Source: Clostridia bacterium (GTDB taxonomy: Bacteria > Bacillota > Clostridia > Oscillospirales > CAG-272). Taken from it: DNA of 39,575 nucleotides. Positions within the stretch are counted from its first letter, which is position 1. Each line of letters opens with the position of its first letter. The position numbers were made by a program, and so were the translations under genes. Below, one piece after another: positions 1 to 6,596 of the stretch. The notes under the pieces are model-generated. The model was not told the DNA's origin and ran no database searches. It was given only the letters and a program-made list of their open reading frames with translations. Location: NCBI GenBank assembly GCA_017621695.1, contig JAGASP010000077.1, forward strand, positions 1 through 39,575. The letters are read 5' to 3'.

Positions 1-106
1 GTGAGCGCGGATTTATATCATATCGAGTTTGAGCGCAGCGAAAACATATCGAATTTGTTGCAGGCAAATATATCGAGCCGAGCGTAGCGACGGCATATCG
101 ATAAAA
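1..106. repeat. ATATCGA-type intergenic repeat, truncated by the window edge
   Basis: Four copies of ATATCGA occur in about 100 bases, separated by GAGCGCAGCGA- and GAGCGTAGCGA-like segments, giving a repeat of repeats with no good reading frame. It looks like an intergenic repeat element cut by the left edge of the window. No function can be read from it. The rest of 107-338 holds one terminator hairpin and otherwise nothing recognisable. Confidence 0.5.
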
Positions 107-145
107 TCAAAATAGCTTCCGTGGACACAGAAGCAGTGCTTGTCA

Positions 146-188
146 AGAAAAAGGGCGAGGAATTTTAGAAATTCCTTGCCCTTTTTCT
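146..188. terminator. strong hairpin terminator for an upstream gene outside the window
   Basis: A 20-bp near-perfect inverted repeat (146-165 and 169-188, one G-T wobble, 3-nt loop) has an A-rich 5' flank and a T-rich 3' flank. It could therefore terminate transcription on either strand. No gene that it ends is visible inside the window. Confidence 0.65.
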
Positions 189-338
189 GTCGGTGGGTAT
201 ATTCAATTTGATACTGCTCTATCGCAGGTGCACCGTACGGAAGCGTTTTTTGTTGTCTCTGTCATGTTGGGAAAACATCCGATGCGGCGTCTCTGATTCT
301 ACCATCGGTTGAGTGATTAGAAATTTATCGAAACACTC

Positions 339-367
339 TTGACAAAAAGTGATTAGATGTGTATAAT
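339..367 (+). promoter_or_regulatory. sigma-A type promoter of the four-gene regulator operon
   Basis: TTGACA (339-344) and TATAAT (362-367) are separated by exactly 17 bp. Transcription should begin near 374, leaving a leader of about 70 nt before the first ATG at 443. This also rules out the in-frame ATG at 359, which lies upstream of the -10 box. Confidence 0.85.
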
Positions 368-442
368 ATCAGTGTAAGCATCCGAGCTCACCGCGGAGGC
401 TCGGCCAACAACCCCCATGACACACACGAAAGGAAACAACAT

Positions 443-943
443 ATGAATTATTTAGACATTGACAAGGCTCTTGTGGACATCACCCGAGCCAAGTGCGTTG
501 CGTGCAAAGAAAGACTTGACGCCGTCCCCAAGGACAAGCCGGGCGAGCGCAAGGCCTTGCTGATCGAGAACGGTATGTACACCGTCTGCGGCAACGCAGG
601 GCTGCTGTTCAACACCTACGGAAATCGCGAGGGTCTGTACAGGACTCGACAGAACTTCTTCAATTACATTCTTACCAAATATCCCAAGCACCAAGAAATC
701 TATGCTTCCCTGAACAACGACGAAAAATTCTCCTTCATGGCCGCGTGGCAGGCCGATCTATTTATGCGGGATCAGCTTCTGGCGGGCTATATCACCGAAC
801 TTGCCCAAGCCGAGGCGGCGGGAGATGCGAAAAACACCTTTGAGCTGCGCATCAAGGTGGGCGCTGTTCGTGCCATGTTGGACATATGGGCAACGTGGCG
901 CAAAGAAAACAATATCTATCCCATAGAGATCAAGGAGGAATGA
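443..943 (+). CDS. uncharacterised 166-aa protein, first gene of a regulator operon
   Basis: I do not recognise this protein. It is soluble-looking, with no signal peptide or membrane segment, and is rich in charged and aromatic residues. There is a Cys pair near the N-terminus (AKCVACKERL) but no second pair to make an obvious zinc site. The start at 443 is chosen because GAAAGGA sits 6-10 bases upstream; the longer frame would begin inside the promoter. Two bases separate its stop from the next ATG, so it is almost certainly co-translated with the gene at 946. Its place before an ArsR-DUF2087 and an XRE regulator suggests a small regulated module whose effector function is unknown. Confidence 0.75.
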   Translation: MNYLDIDKALVDITRAKCVACKERLDAVPKDKPGERKALLIENGMYTVCGNAGLLFNTYGNREGLYRTRQNFFNYILTKYPKHQEIYASLNNDEKFSFMAAWQADLFMRDQLLAGYITELAQAEAAGDAKNTFELRIKVGAVRAMLDIWATWRKENNIYPIEIKEE

Positions 944-945
944 TC

Positions 946-1413
946 ATGGAAAACACGAAGTTTTATATGGTAGCCTACGAAGCTCTCTATGCAGAAAGCC
1001 AGCGCTTGGAGACGGAAATTCAGCATTTCGATCAAAACACCGCCAAGAAAAAGGCAAGCATGGCTGACTACAAATGTCTCAGATTTCGCAGTGCGTCTGT
1101 GGACAGCATTAGCATGATGCTGTATCATGGAAATAGAGTCTATCGGCTTCCCGGTGTTCACCTGATTATCGAAGATGCTCTCAATGCAAGACCCGATTAT
1201 CTGTCCATCTGCGAGAGTGTTCCCGCTGAAGAGCTGATTGATTACAAGCTGTATTACGGAATATCTGCCCATATCGAAAGCAAGCTGGCTGAATATGAGG
1301 CTAAACTCCCCTCGGCCACCGACTGGGAAGCCGTCGAGCTGGAAGAACGTCTGGGCGGTCTGCAATTTGCCAAGGCCTGCCTTGATGAGGCATGGCAGAA
1401 GCGGAAGGAGTGA
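946..1413 (+). CDS. uncharacterised 155-aa protein, second gene of the operon
   Basis: Not recognised. The protein is acidic and mostly helical by composition. Residues about 10-35 look like a short coiled coil (ESQRLETEIQHFDQNTAKKK), and a C-terminal helical stretch is rich in Glu, Leu and Ala. There is no signal peptide or membrane segment. The start ATG lies two bases after the previous stop, and an AAGGAGG stretch overlapping the end of the previous gene serves as ribosome binding site. The next gene starts five bases after this stop. The tight spacing says the four genes act together, but no biochemical role can be read from the sequence. Confidence 0.75.
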   Translation: MENTKFYMVAYEALYAESQRLETEIQHFDQNTAKKKASMADYKCLRFRSASVDSISMMLYHGNRVYRLPGVHLIIEDALNARPDYLSICESVPAEELIDYKLYYGISAHIESKLAEYEAKLPSATDWEAVELEERLGGLQFAKACLDEAWQKRKE

Positions 1414-1417
1414 TTCC

Positions 1418-1957
1418 ATGAAGGAAAAACTGGCGCTACTCAAGCTTCTCGCTGATGAGACCCGTCTCTCCATCCTCAACATCCTCCTGCGTGAGGACTC
1501 CTACGTGGAGAAGATCGCCTGCGAGCTGGGGCTGACCCCCGCCACCATCTGCTACCACCTCAAAAAGCTGGAGGGGGCAGGGGTGGTCAACTGTGCCCGC
1601 TCTCAGTTTTATATCATTTATTCGCTGAACCGCGACATCTTTGACAGACCTCTCTACGAGCTGATCAAAAAAGACGAGCCCGTCTGCCCGCCCGAGGAAA
1701 AGTACAAAAAGGAAGTTCTCTCCACCTTTTTCAAGTACGGACGGCTGACCCAGATCCCCACCCAGCGTAAGAAAAGGGAGATCGTTCTCGCAGAGATCGC
1801 CAAGGATTTTGCGTTGGGACGTACCTACGACGAGGGGGAGGTCAACGAGATCATCCACAAATACCACGAGGATCACTGTACCATCCGCCGTGAGATGATC
1901 GCCTGTGGACTCTTGCAACGTGAGCATGAAACATACTGGAAGGTTGGTGACACATGA
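1418..1957 (+). CDS. ArsR-type winged-helix regulator with C-terminal DUF2087 domain
   Basis: Probable transcription factor of 179 aa. Residues about 1-75 form an ArsR-like helix-turn-helix (LADETRLSILNILL, then LTPATICYHLKKLEGAGVV). Residues about 115-175 match DUF2087, with the family pattern KxREIVLxEIAxxF, YxEGEVNEIIHxYHxDHxTIRREMIxxGLL and a final aromatic. No metal-binding Cys cluster of classical ArsR proteins is present, so the signal is unlikely to be a heavy metal through the usual site. The start lies four bases after the previous stop, with GAAGGAG just upstream. The last four bases overlap the next gene (ATGA), which indicates translational coupling with the XRE regulator. Confidence 0.85.
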   Translation: MKEKLALLKLLADETRLSILNILLREDSYVEKIACELGLTPATICYHLKKLEGAGVVNCARSQFYIIYSLNRDIFDRPLYELIKKDEPVCPPEEKYKKEVLSTFFKYGRLTQIPTQRKKREIVLAEIAKDFALGRTYDEGEVNEIIHKYHEDHCTIRREMIACGLLQREHETYWKVGDT

Positions 1958-2160
1958 CAGCTATCATCATTGATCGAAAAATCAAGGATTACCGAAAAAC
2001 CCACAAGCTGACCCAAGTGGAATTTGGGGAGATCTTAGGCATCTCTCCGCAGGCCGTCTCCAAATGGGAGCGGGTGGAATGCTATCCCGACATCACCTTT
2101 TTGCCCGTGCTCGCAGAGCTGATGGAATGCTCGGTAGATGATTTTTTTGTGGGGAATTGA
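1954..2160 (+). CDS. short XRE-family helix-turn-helix protein
   Basis: A 68-aa protein that is essentially only a Cro/CI-type DNA-binding domain: KLTQVEFGEILGISPQAVSKWE is the helix-turn-helix, followed by the family's conserved PDITFLPVLAEL and DDFF segments. There is no dimerisation or sensing domain, so it may depend on a partner, possibly the ArsR-DUF2087 protein whose stop codon it overlaps by four bases. It is the last gene of the operon; a rho-independent terminator begins 13 bases after the stop. Complete as it stands, because many stand-alone XRE proteins have this length. Confidence 0.85.
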   Translation: MTAIIIDRKIKDYRKTHKLTQVEFGEILGISPQAVSKWERVECYPDITFLPVLAELMECSVDDFFVGN

Positions 2161-2172
2161 AAGAATTCTTGA

Positions 2173-2211
2173 AAACAAGCCCGTCAGGCATGATCTGCGG
2201 GCTTGTTTGTC
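2173..2211 (+). terminator. rho-independent terminator of the regulator operon
   Basis: An 11-bp perfect stem (2173-2183 with 2198-2208, AAACAAGCCCG/CGGGCTTGTTT) closes a 14-nt loop and ends in a T-rich arm. Confidence 0.8.
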
Positions 2212-2249
2212 TGTATCCGGCTTCTCTGAAAGAATTTCCGCGAAACCCC

Positions 2250-2278
2250 TTGACATTTCCCCAAAAACATATTATAAT
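2250..2278 (+). promoter_or_regulatory. promoter of the T-box leuS transcript
   Basis: TTGACA (2250-2255) and TATAAT (2273-2278) are separated by 17 bp. The predicted start near 2285 coincides with the beginning of the T-box leader. Confidence 0.85.
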
Positions 2279-2284
2279 AATTCT

Positions 2285-2537
2285 GTTGTTTTAAAACGCT
2301 GTGACGGGGCATTGTTCCTCCGATTCCTCCCAGAGAGCCGTGGTTTGGTGCAACACGGCAGGATAGGTCGTCCATCTCACCCCCGAGCGGTCTGTTCGAT
2401 CTGAGGCTTTGCGCCGCAGGGTAGGGCAGAACGGTACTCGCCGTTACCGAGGTCAAGTGGGCAGGCTTTCTATGGGCGTGTCAAGCGGAGTGGTACCGCG
2501 GGTGTTTCCCGTCTCTGACTATGTCAGGGGCTTTTTT
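2285..2537 (+). promoter_or_regulatory. T-box riboswitch for leucine (tRNA-Leu sensing) upstream of leuS
   Basis: The leader carries the hallmarks of a T-box. There is an AGAGAG motif at 2332-2337, a GGTGCAA stretch in Stem I (2347-2353), and a specifier region in which CTC (2376-2378, Leu) sits before ACC. The antiterminator T-box sequence is GGAGTGGTACCGCGG at 2487-2501. TGGT (2491-2494) can pair with an ACCA tRNA end, which fits the A73 discriminator of tRNA-Leu. A terminator follows: a 9-bp stem (2511-2519 with 2523-2531, including G-U pairs) and a run of T. Uncharged tRNA-Leu should stabilise the antiterminator and switch on leuS. The downstream gene confirms the amino acid. Confidence 0.9.
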
Positions 2538-2541
2538 GTTT

Positions 2542-2804
2542 CTGAGGAGAACGCGAGGGAACTTTTTGAAAAAAGTTCCCCTCGACCCCTCAAAAACTTC
2601 AACAAAACATAATTGCCACGATGTATTTCTGAAAGTTCCCAAGTGTACTCCCAATATTCGAATGGGGGAGGGACCCCGTGGGGTGCGCGACACTCGCACG
2701 GATGTCATCTCACTTCCCACCATCATAACTATTTTTGAAGGTTCTTGAAGGGGGTCAAGGGGGAAACTTCTTTTAAGAAGTTTCCGCCCTTGCGTACTCC
2801 TCAG
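2542..2804. repeat. 263-bp MITE-like element with terminal inverted repeats
   Basis: The ends are CTGAGGAGAACGCGAGGG at 2542-2559 and its imperfect complement closing at 2804 with CTTGCGTACTCCTCAG. Just inside each end lies a hairpin of the AAGTTCCC/GGGAACTT type. No open frame in it looks like a transposase. It sits between the T-box terminator and the leuS start, so it lies in the leuS transcript. Related ends occur near 22131, 30206 and 35480. Confidence 0.6.
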
Positions 2805-2836
2805 ATATAGTAAATAACTGAAAGGACATATAAACC

Positions 2837-5245
2837 ATGAAGTACGATTTTTCCGCCATTGAGAAGAAATGGCAAGACAAGTGGGACGAGGCGAAGATCT
2901 TTAACGCCGCTGACCACTCTGACAAGCCCAAGTTCTACGGACTTGTTGAGTTCCCCTATCCCTCCGGGTCGGGAATGCACGTGGGTCACATCAAGGCCTA
3001 TTCGGGCTTGGAGATCATCGGCCGCAAGCGCCGTATGCAGGGCTACAACGTCCTGTTCCCCATCGGCTTTGACGCCTTTGGCCTGCCCACCGAGAACTCC
3101 GCCATCAAGACGGGCATCCACCCCCGCGAGCTGACCGACCGCAACATTGCCAAGTTCTCCAGCCAGCTTCGCCGCGTGGGCTTCGCCTTCGACTGGGATC
3201 GCGTGGTGGACACCACCGAGGAGGACTACTATAAGTGGACCCAGTTCATCTTCCTCAAAATGTTCGAAAACGGCCTCGCCTTCCGCGATACTGCCCTTGT
3301 CAACTATTGCCCCCATTGTAAGGTCGTTCTGTCCAACGAGGACTCCCAGGGCGGCAAGTGCGACATCTGCCACTCTGACATTGTCCAGAAGTCCAAGGAC
3401 GTATGGTATCTTCGCATCACCGAGTACGCCGACAAGCTCCTGCAGGGTCTGGAGGAAGTGGACTACCTTCCCAACATCAAGATGCAGCAGGTCAACTGGA
3501 TCGGTAAGTCCCGCGGTGCTTTCGTCAACTTCGGCCTGACCGCAGGCGACGAGACCCTCCGCATTTACACCACCCGTCCAGATACCCTCTTTGGCGTGAC
3601 CTTCATGGTCATTGCCCCCGAGCATCCCATCATCGAGAAGCTGGCCGCCGAGGGCAAGATCAACAACATGGACGAGGTCAAGGCTTATCAGGAGGAGTGC
3701 ACCAAGAAGACCGAGTTTGAGCGCACCCAGCTCGTCAAGGACAAGACGGGTGTCTGCCTCGACGGTGTCAAGGGTATCAACCCCGTCAACGGTAAGGAGA
3801 TCCCCATCTACCTTGCTGACTACGTCATGATGGGCTACGGCACGGGCGCGATCATGGCTGTTCCCGCCCACGACGAGCGTGACTATGACTTCGCCAAGAA
3901 GTTCGGCATCGACATCATCGAGGTCATCCAGGGTGGCAACATCGAGGAGGCCGCCTACACAGGCGACGGCCCCATGGTCAATTCCGATTTCCTCAACGTC
4001 TATGATAACAAGGCCGACTCCATCGCTGCCATGATCGAGTGGCTGCAGGAGAAGGGCATCGGCGAGGGCGGTGTCCAGTTCAAGATGAAGGACTGGGCCT
4101 TCAACCGCCAGAGATACTGGGGCGAGCCCATCCCGATCGTTCATTGTCCTACCTGCGGCATGGTCCCCGTTCCCTATGAGGAGCTGCCTCTGCGCCTGCC
4201 TCCCGTCACTGAGTTCGAGCCCGGACAGGGCGGTGAGTCCCCTCTGGCCAAGCTGGATTACTTCGTCAACTGCAAGTGCCCCAAGTGCGGCGGTGCTGCT
4301 AAGCGCGAGACCGATACCATGCCCCAGTGGGCAGGCTCTTCGTGGTACTTCCTGCGCTATATTGACCCCCACAACTCCGAAGCGCTGGCCGACATGGATA
4401 AGCTCCGTTATTGGCTGCCCGTTGACTGGTACAACGGCGGTATGGAGCACGTGACCCGTCACCTGATCTACTCCCGCTTCTGGCACCACTTCCTCTACGA
4501 TCTCGGCCTCGTGCCCACCGCAGAGCCTTACGCCAAGCGTACCGCGCAGGGTCTGATCCTGGGTCCCGACGGCGAGAAGATGTCCAAGTCCCGCGGCAAC
4601 ACCGTGGACCCCAACGACGTGGTCAATGAGCTGGGCGCCGACGTCCTCCGTGTCTATATCCTCTTTATGGGTGACTACGGCTCTGCCGCGCCTTGGTCGG
4701 ATAACGGCGTGAAGGGATGCAAGCGTTTCCTCGACCGTGTGGCTGATCTGTCGGGTATGGTCAAGGGTGGCGAGCCCAACCCCAAGGTGGAGTCTGCCAT
4801 CCACAAGACACTCAAGAAGGTCACCATGGACATCGAGGACATGAAGTTCAACACGGCCATCGCCGCCATGATGGGTCTGCTCAACGACATCTCCGACGCG
4901 GGCAGTATCACCAAGGATCAGCTTTCCATTTTCGTCCGTATGCTCTGTCCCTTTGCGCCTCACCTCTGCGAGGAGATGTGGGAGCAGATGGGCGGCAAGG
5001 GCTTCTGCTCGCTGGCTGAGTGGCCTGTCTGGGATGAGGCCAAGACCATCGACGCTACCGCCGAGCTGGCTGTTCAGATCAACGGTAAGGTTCGCGGCAA
5101 GGTCATCCTGCCCATGAACGCCGATAAGGACACGGCGATCGCCGCCGTCAAGGCCGACGAAAAGCTGGCTTCCTTGATCGAAGGCAAAACCGTGGTCAAG
5201 GAGATCGTGATTCCCAATAAGATCATCAATATCGTGGTCAAGTAA
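2837..5245 (+). CDS. leuS: leucine-tRNA ligase
   Basis: Class I aminoacyl-tRNA synthetase that charges tRNA-Leu with leucine in the cytosol. The 802 residues match the usual bacterial length. The HIGH-type signature appears as PYPSGSGMHVGH (HVGH at residues 48-51) and the KMSKS loop is intact at residues 581-585. Zinc-type Cys pairs (CPHC, CDIC and later CPTC, CPKC) are present. The CP1 editing region lies between the two signatures. ATG 2837 follows AAAGGA at a normal distance. It is a single-gene unit controlled by the leucine T-box about 300 bases upstream. It ends in a strong hairpin shared with the convergent gene at 5291. Confidence 0.97.
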   Translation: MKYDFSAIEKKWQDKWDEAKIFNAADHSDKPKFYGLVEFPYPSGSGMHVGHIKAYSGLEIIGRKRRMQGYNVLFPIGFDAFGLPTENSAIKTGIHPRELTDRNIAKFSSQLRRVGFAFDWDRVVDTTEEDYYKWTQFIFLKMFENGLAFRDTALVNYCPHCKVVLSNEDSQGGKCDICHSDIVQKSKDVWYLRITEYADKLLQGLEEVDYLPNIKMQQVNWIGKSRGAFVNFGLTAGDETLRIYTTRPDTLFGVTFMVIAPEHPIIEKLAAEGKINNMDEVKAYQEECTKKTEFERTQLVKDKTGVCLDGVKGINPVNGKEIPIYLADYVMMGYGTGAIMAVPAHDERDYDFAKKFGIDIIEVIQGGNIEEAAYTGDGPMVNSDFLNVYDNKADSIAAMIEWLQEKGIGEGGVQFKMKDWAFNRQRYWGEPIPIVHCPTCGMVPVPYEELPLRLPPVTEFEPGQGGESPLAKLDYFVNCKCPKCGGAAKRETDTMPQWAGSSWYFLRYIDPHNSEALADMDKLRYWLPVDWYNGGMEHVTRHLIYSRFWHHFLYDLGLVPTAEPYAKRTAQGLILGPDGEKMSKSRGNTVDPNDVVNELGADVLRVYILFMGDYGSAAPWSDNGVKGCKRFLDRVADLSGMVKGGEPNPKVESAIHKTLKKVTMDIEDMKFNTAIAAMMGLLNDISDAGSITKDQLSIFVRMLCPFAPHLCEEMWEQMGGKGFCSLAEWPVWDEAKTIDATAELAVQINGKVRGKVILPMNADKDTAIAAVKADEKLASLIEGKTVVKEIVIPNKIINIVVK

Positions 5246-5258
5246 GACCATCATAAAA

Positions 5259-5284
5259 GCCCGCAGGCACGCCTGCGGGCTCTT
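5259..5284. terminator. bidirectional terminator between leuS and the XRE-PRTase gene
   Basis: GCCCGCAGGC and GCCTGCGGGC form a perfect stem with a two-base centre (5259-5280), flanked by AAAA on the left and TCTT on the right. It lies between two convergent genes. The same 22-nt core recurs at 6380-6401. Confidence 0.8.
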
Positions 5285-5290
5285 AATCTA

Positions 5291-6067
5291 TTAAATCATA
5301 TGCTTTTCGAGCGCTTTTCGGATATCTTCATCCGAAATCAACGTATAAACCTTGGTGCCATATTTCCTCTCAATATATTCGCTTCCGCTCATGCCATTCT
5401 CTCGCTGTGCTTTAGCATCCACAATGGCGATTACCGCAACCACCTCGACCTTGGCGACGGTCAGAAGTTGATCCAATCGCTGCTCCAAGGATAGGCCCGA
5501 GCCGAGCATATCGTCAATCACGATAATTCTGTCTCCGTCCTCGGGGGTGTACCCGCAAATGTGGCGATGCCTACTGTCGGGCGATCTTCTGTCAAAAAAG
5601 TAAGAGGTGGTTTCGCCGTATTTTTGATACAGCGAGCACGCGGTGGCGGTAGAAAAGGCGATGCCGTGGTATGCAAGACCCATGATGGCATCAAATGTCA
5701 GATGATTTTCGCGGATAAAATCAGCAAAACATTCTCCTATCTTCGCGATCTGAGCGTTTGTGGTGAAGCATTCGGTGTTGATGATATAGTTTTCGTTATC
5801 CTTAAAGGATAATACGCCGCTGTTGTGCATTAACTGCACGAAACGCTCCTTGTAGGTGAAAGAATTCAGCTTGTGGTTGAAAAGCTCGTCGATGGTGATG
5901 TTGAAATGGTCGGAGATCTGCGGCAGAAGGGAAATATCGGGTAGGGCCGCGCCGTTTTCCCATTTGGAAATGGCTTGGCAGGAAATGTGCAGCTTTTCTG
6001 CCAACTGTTCCTGTGTCTCGCCCTTACAGGTGCGGAGTCGTTTGATGGTTTTACCCAAAGATTGCAT
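5291..6067 (-). CDS. XRE helix-turn-helix fused to an orotate-phosphoribosyltransferase-like domain
   Basis: A 258-aa predicted repressor. Residues about 5-60 are a Cro/CI-type DNA-binding domain (GETQEQLAEKLHISCQAISK). Residues about 75-255 resemble orotate phosphoribosyltransferase: FDAIMGLAYHGIAFSTATA corresponds to the family's substrate-hood segment, and RIIVIDDMLGSG (about 177-188) is the PRPP-binding loop. The flexible catalytic loop, KxxKDHG-like in active enzymes, reads DRRSPDSRHRH here, so the key lysines are absent. This points to ligand sensing rather than catalysis, by analogy with Bacillus PurR, which pairs a different DNA-binding fold with an inactive PRTase. The start at 6067 is chosen because GAGGAG lies seven bases upstream; the TTG at 6082 would overlap that site. 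A perfect palindrome at the transcription start suggests autoregulation. Confidence 0.88.
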   Translation of the reverse strand: MQSLGKTIKRLRTCKGETQEQLAEKLHISCQAISKWENGAALPDISLLPQISDHFNITIDELFNHKLNSFTYKERFVQLMHNSGVLSFKDNENYIINTECFTTNAQIAKIGECFADFIRENHLTFDAIMGLAYHGIAFSTATACSLYQKYGETTSYFFDRRSPDSRHRHICGYTPEDGDRIIVIDDMLGSGLSLEQRLDQLLTVAKVEVVAVIAIVDAKAQRENGMSGSEYIERKYGTKVYTLISDEDIRKALEKHMI

Positions 6068-6090
6068 GGATGTTCTCCTCAAATTAAATT

Positions 6091-6106
6091 TAAGAAGGCC
6101 TTCTTA
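6091..6106. promoter_or_regulatory. perfect 16-bp palindrome, candidate operator of the XRE-PRTase gene
   Basis: TAAGAAGGCCTTCTTA is fully self-complementary. Measured from the minus-strand -10 box at 6114-6119, it begins almost exactly at the predicted transcription start. That is the expected place for a repressor that blocks its own promoter. No second full copy was found elsewhere in the window. Confidence 0.7.
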
Positions 6107-6113
6107 TGCCTAT

Positions 6114-6142
6114 ATTATATCTCTTGTTTGGTCCGTTGTCAA
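6114..6142 (-). promoter_or_regulatory. promoter of the XRE-PRTase gene
   Basis: On the minus strand TTGACA (6137-6142) and TATAAT (6114-6119) are separated by 17 bp, a consensus promoter. Confidence 0.85.
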
Positions 6143-6246
6143 TCAGCGGGGGTTCAACATTTATGCAACTGTGGGTTGAATTGTAGTAGTCGTAAAACGA
6201 TAAATTAGAGATGGCCTGTTGTTTATGGGTCCGTGACCAACACAAT

Positions 6247-6350
6247 CGTAGGGGGCGGCGCCCTCGACGCCCCGCAATACAAATTGCCGATTTCCCTTGT
6301 GGGTATTATATATTTTTGAAACAGGACGTCGAAGGCACCATCCCCTACGG
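6247..6350. repeat. GTAGGGG/CCCCTAC paired-hairpin element, diverged copy
   Basis: The outer ends are CGTAGGGG and CCCCTACGG. Next to each end is an inner inverted segment built on GGCGCC/CGACG-type sequence. The reading frames that cross it on both strands are low-complexity repeat translations. The 6143-6596 stretch holds this element and two hairpins, with no gene seen. Confidence 0.6.
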
Positions 6351-6379
6351 ATTTGCGATAACCCGTGTAACAACCAAAA

Positions 6380-6405
6380 GCCCGCAGGCACGCCTGCGGG
6401 CTTTT
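6380..6405. terminator. second copy of the GCCCGCAGGC hairpin with a T run
   Basis: The 22-nt core is identical to that at 5259-5280, with AAAA on the left and TTTTG on the right. It is shaped as a bidirectional terminator, but it does not directly follow a visible gene, so it may be a repeat copy. Confidence 0.55.
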
Positions 6406-6532
6406 GTATGTGCGCGTTTGTGTCGGATCGACGCAAAAATGGTACTTGACGAGACCTTCGGGCAAAGCAGCAAAGGAGAGAGAAGACACCGCCTTGTCCG
6501 TTGGCCTCATGAATATATGTCGCCAAATGCTT

Positions 6533-6577
6533 AAAAATATGACAGGCTCTCCCCAAAATTTTTGAGGAAAGCCTGTC
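6533..6577 (-). terminator. terminator of rhaA
   Basis: GACAGGCT (6541-6548) and AGCCTGTC (6570-6577) form the stem. On the minus strand the hairpin is followed by ATATTTTT. It lies about 20 bases after the rhaA stop. Confidence 0.75.
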
Positions 6578-6596
6578 TTTGTTTGACTTGGATCGG

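Noticed and set aside
359-442. Longer start (ATG 359) for the first gene
   Set aside because: It lies upstream of the -10 box at 362-367, so it would not be in the transcript. ATG 443 has a proper ribosome binding site.
2801-5254. 817-residue open frame antisense to leuS
   Set aside because: It mirrors leuS codon bias, has repetitive Val/Gly/Asp/His-rich composition, no ribosome site and no family resemblance. Similar long antisense frames over rhaA, purF, purM, purL and fhs were rejected for the same reason.
6068-6082. TTG start five codons upstream for the XRE-PRTase protein
   Set aside because: The codons would overlap the GAGGAG ribosome site that serves ATG 6067.
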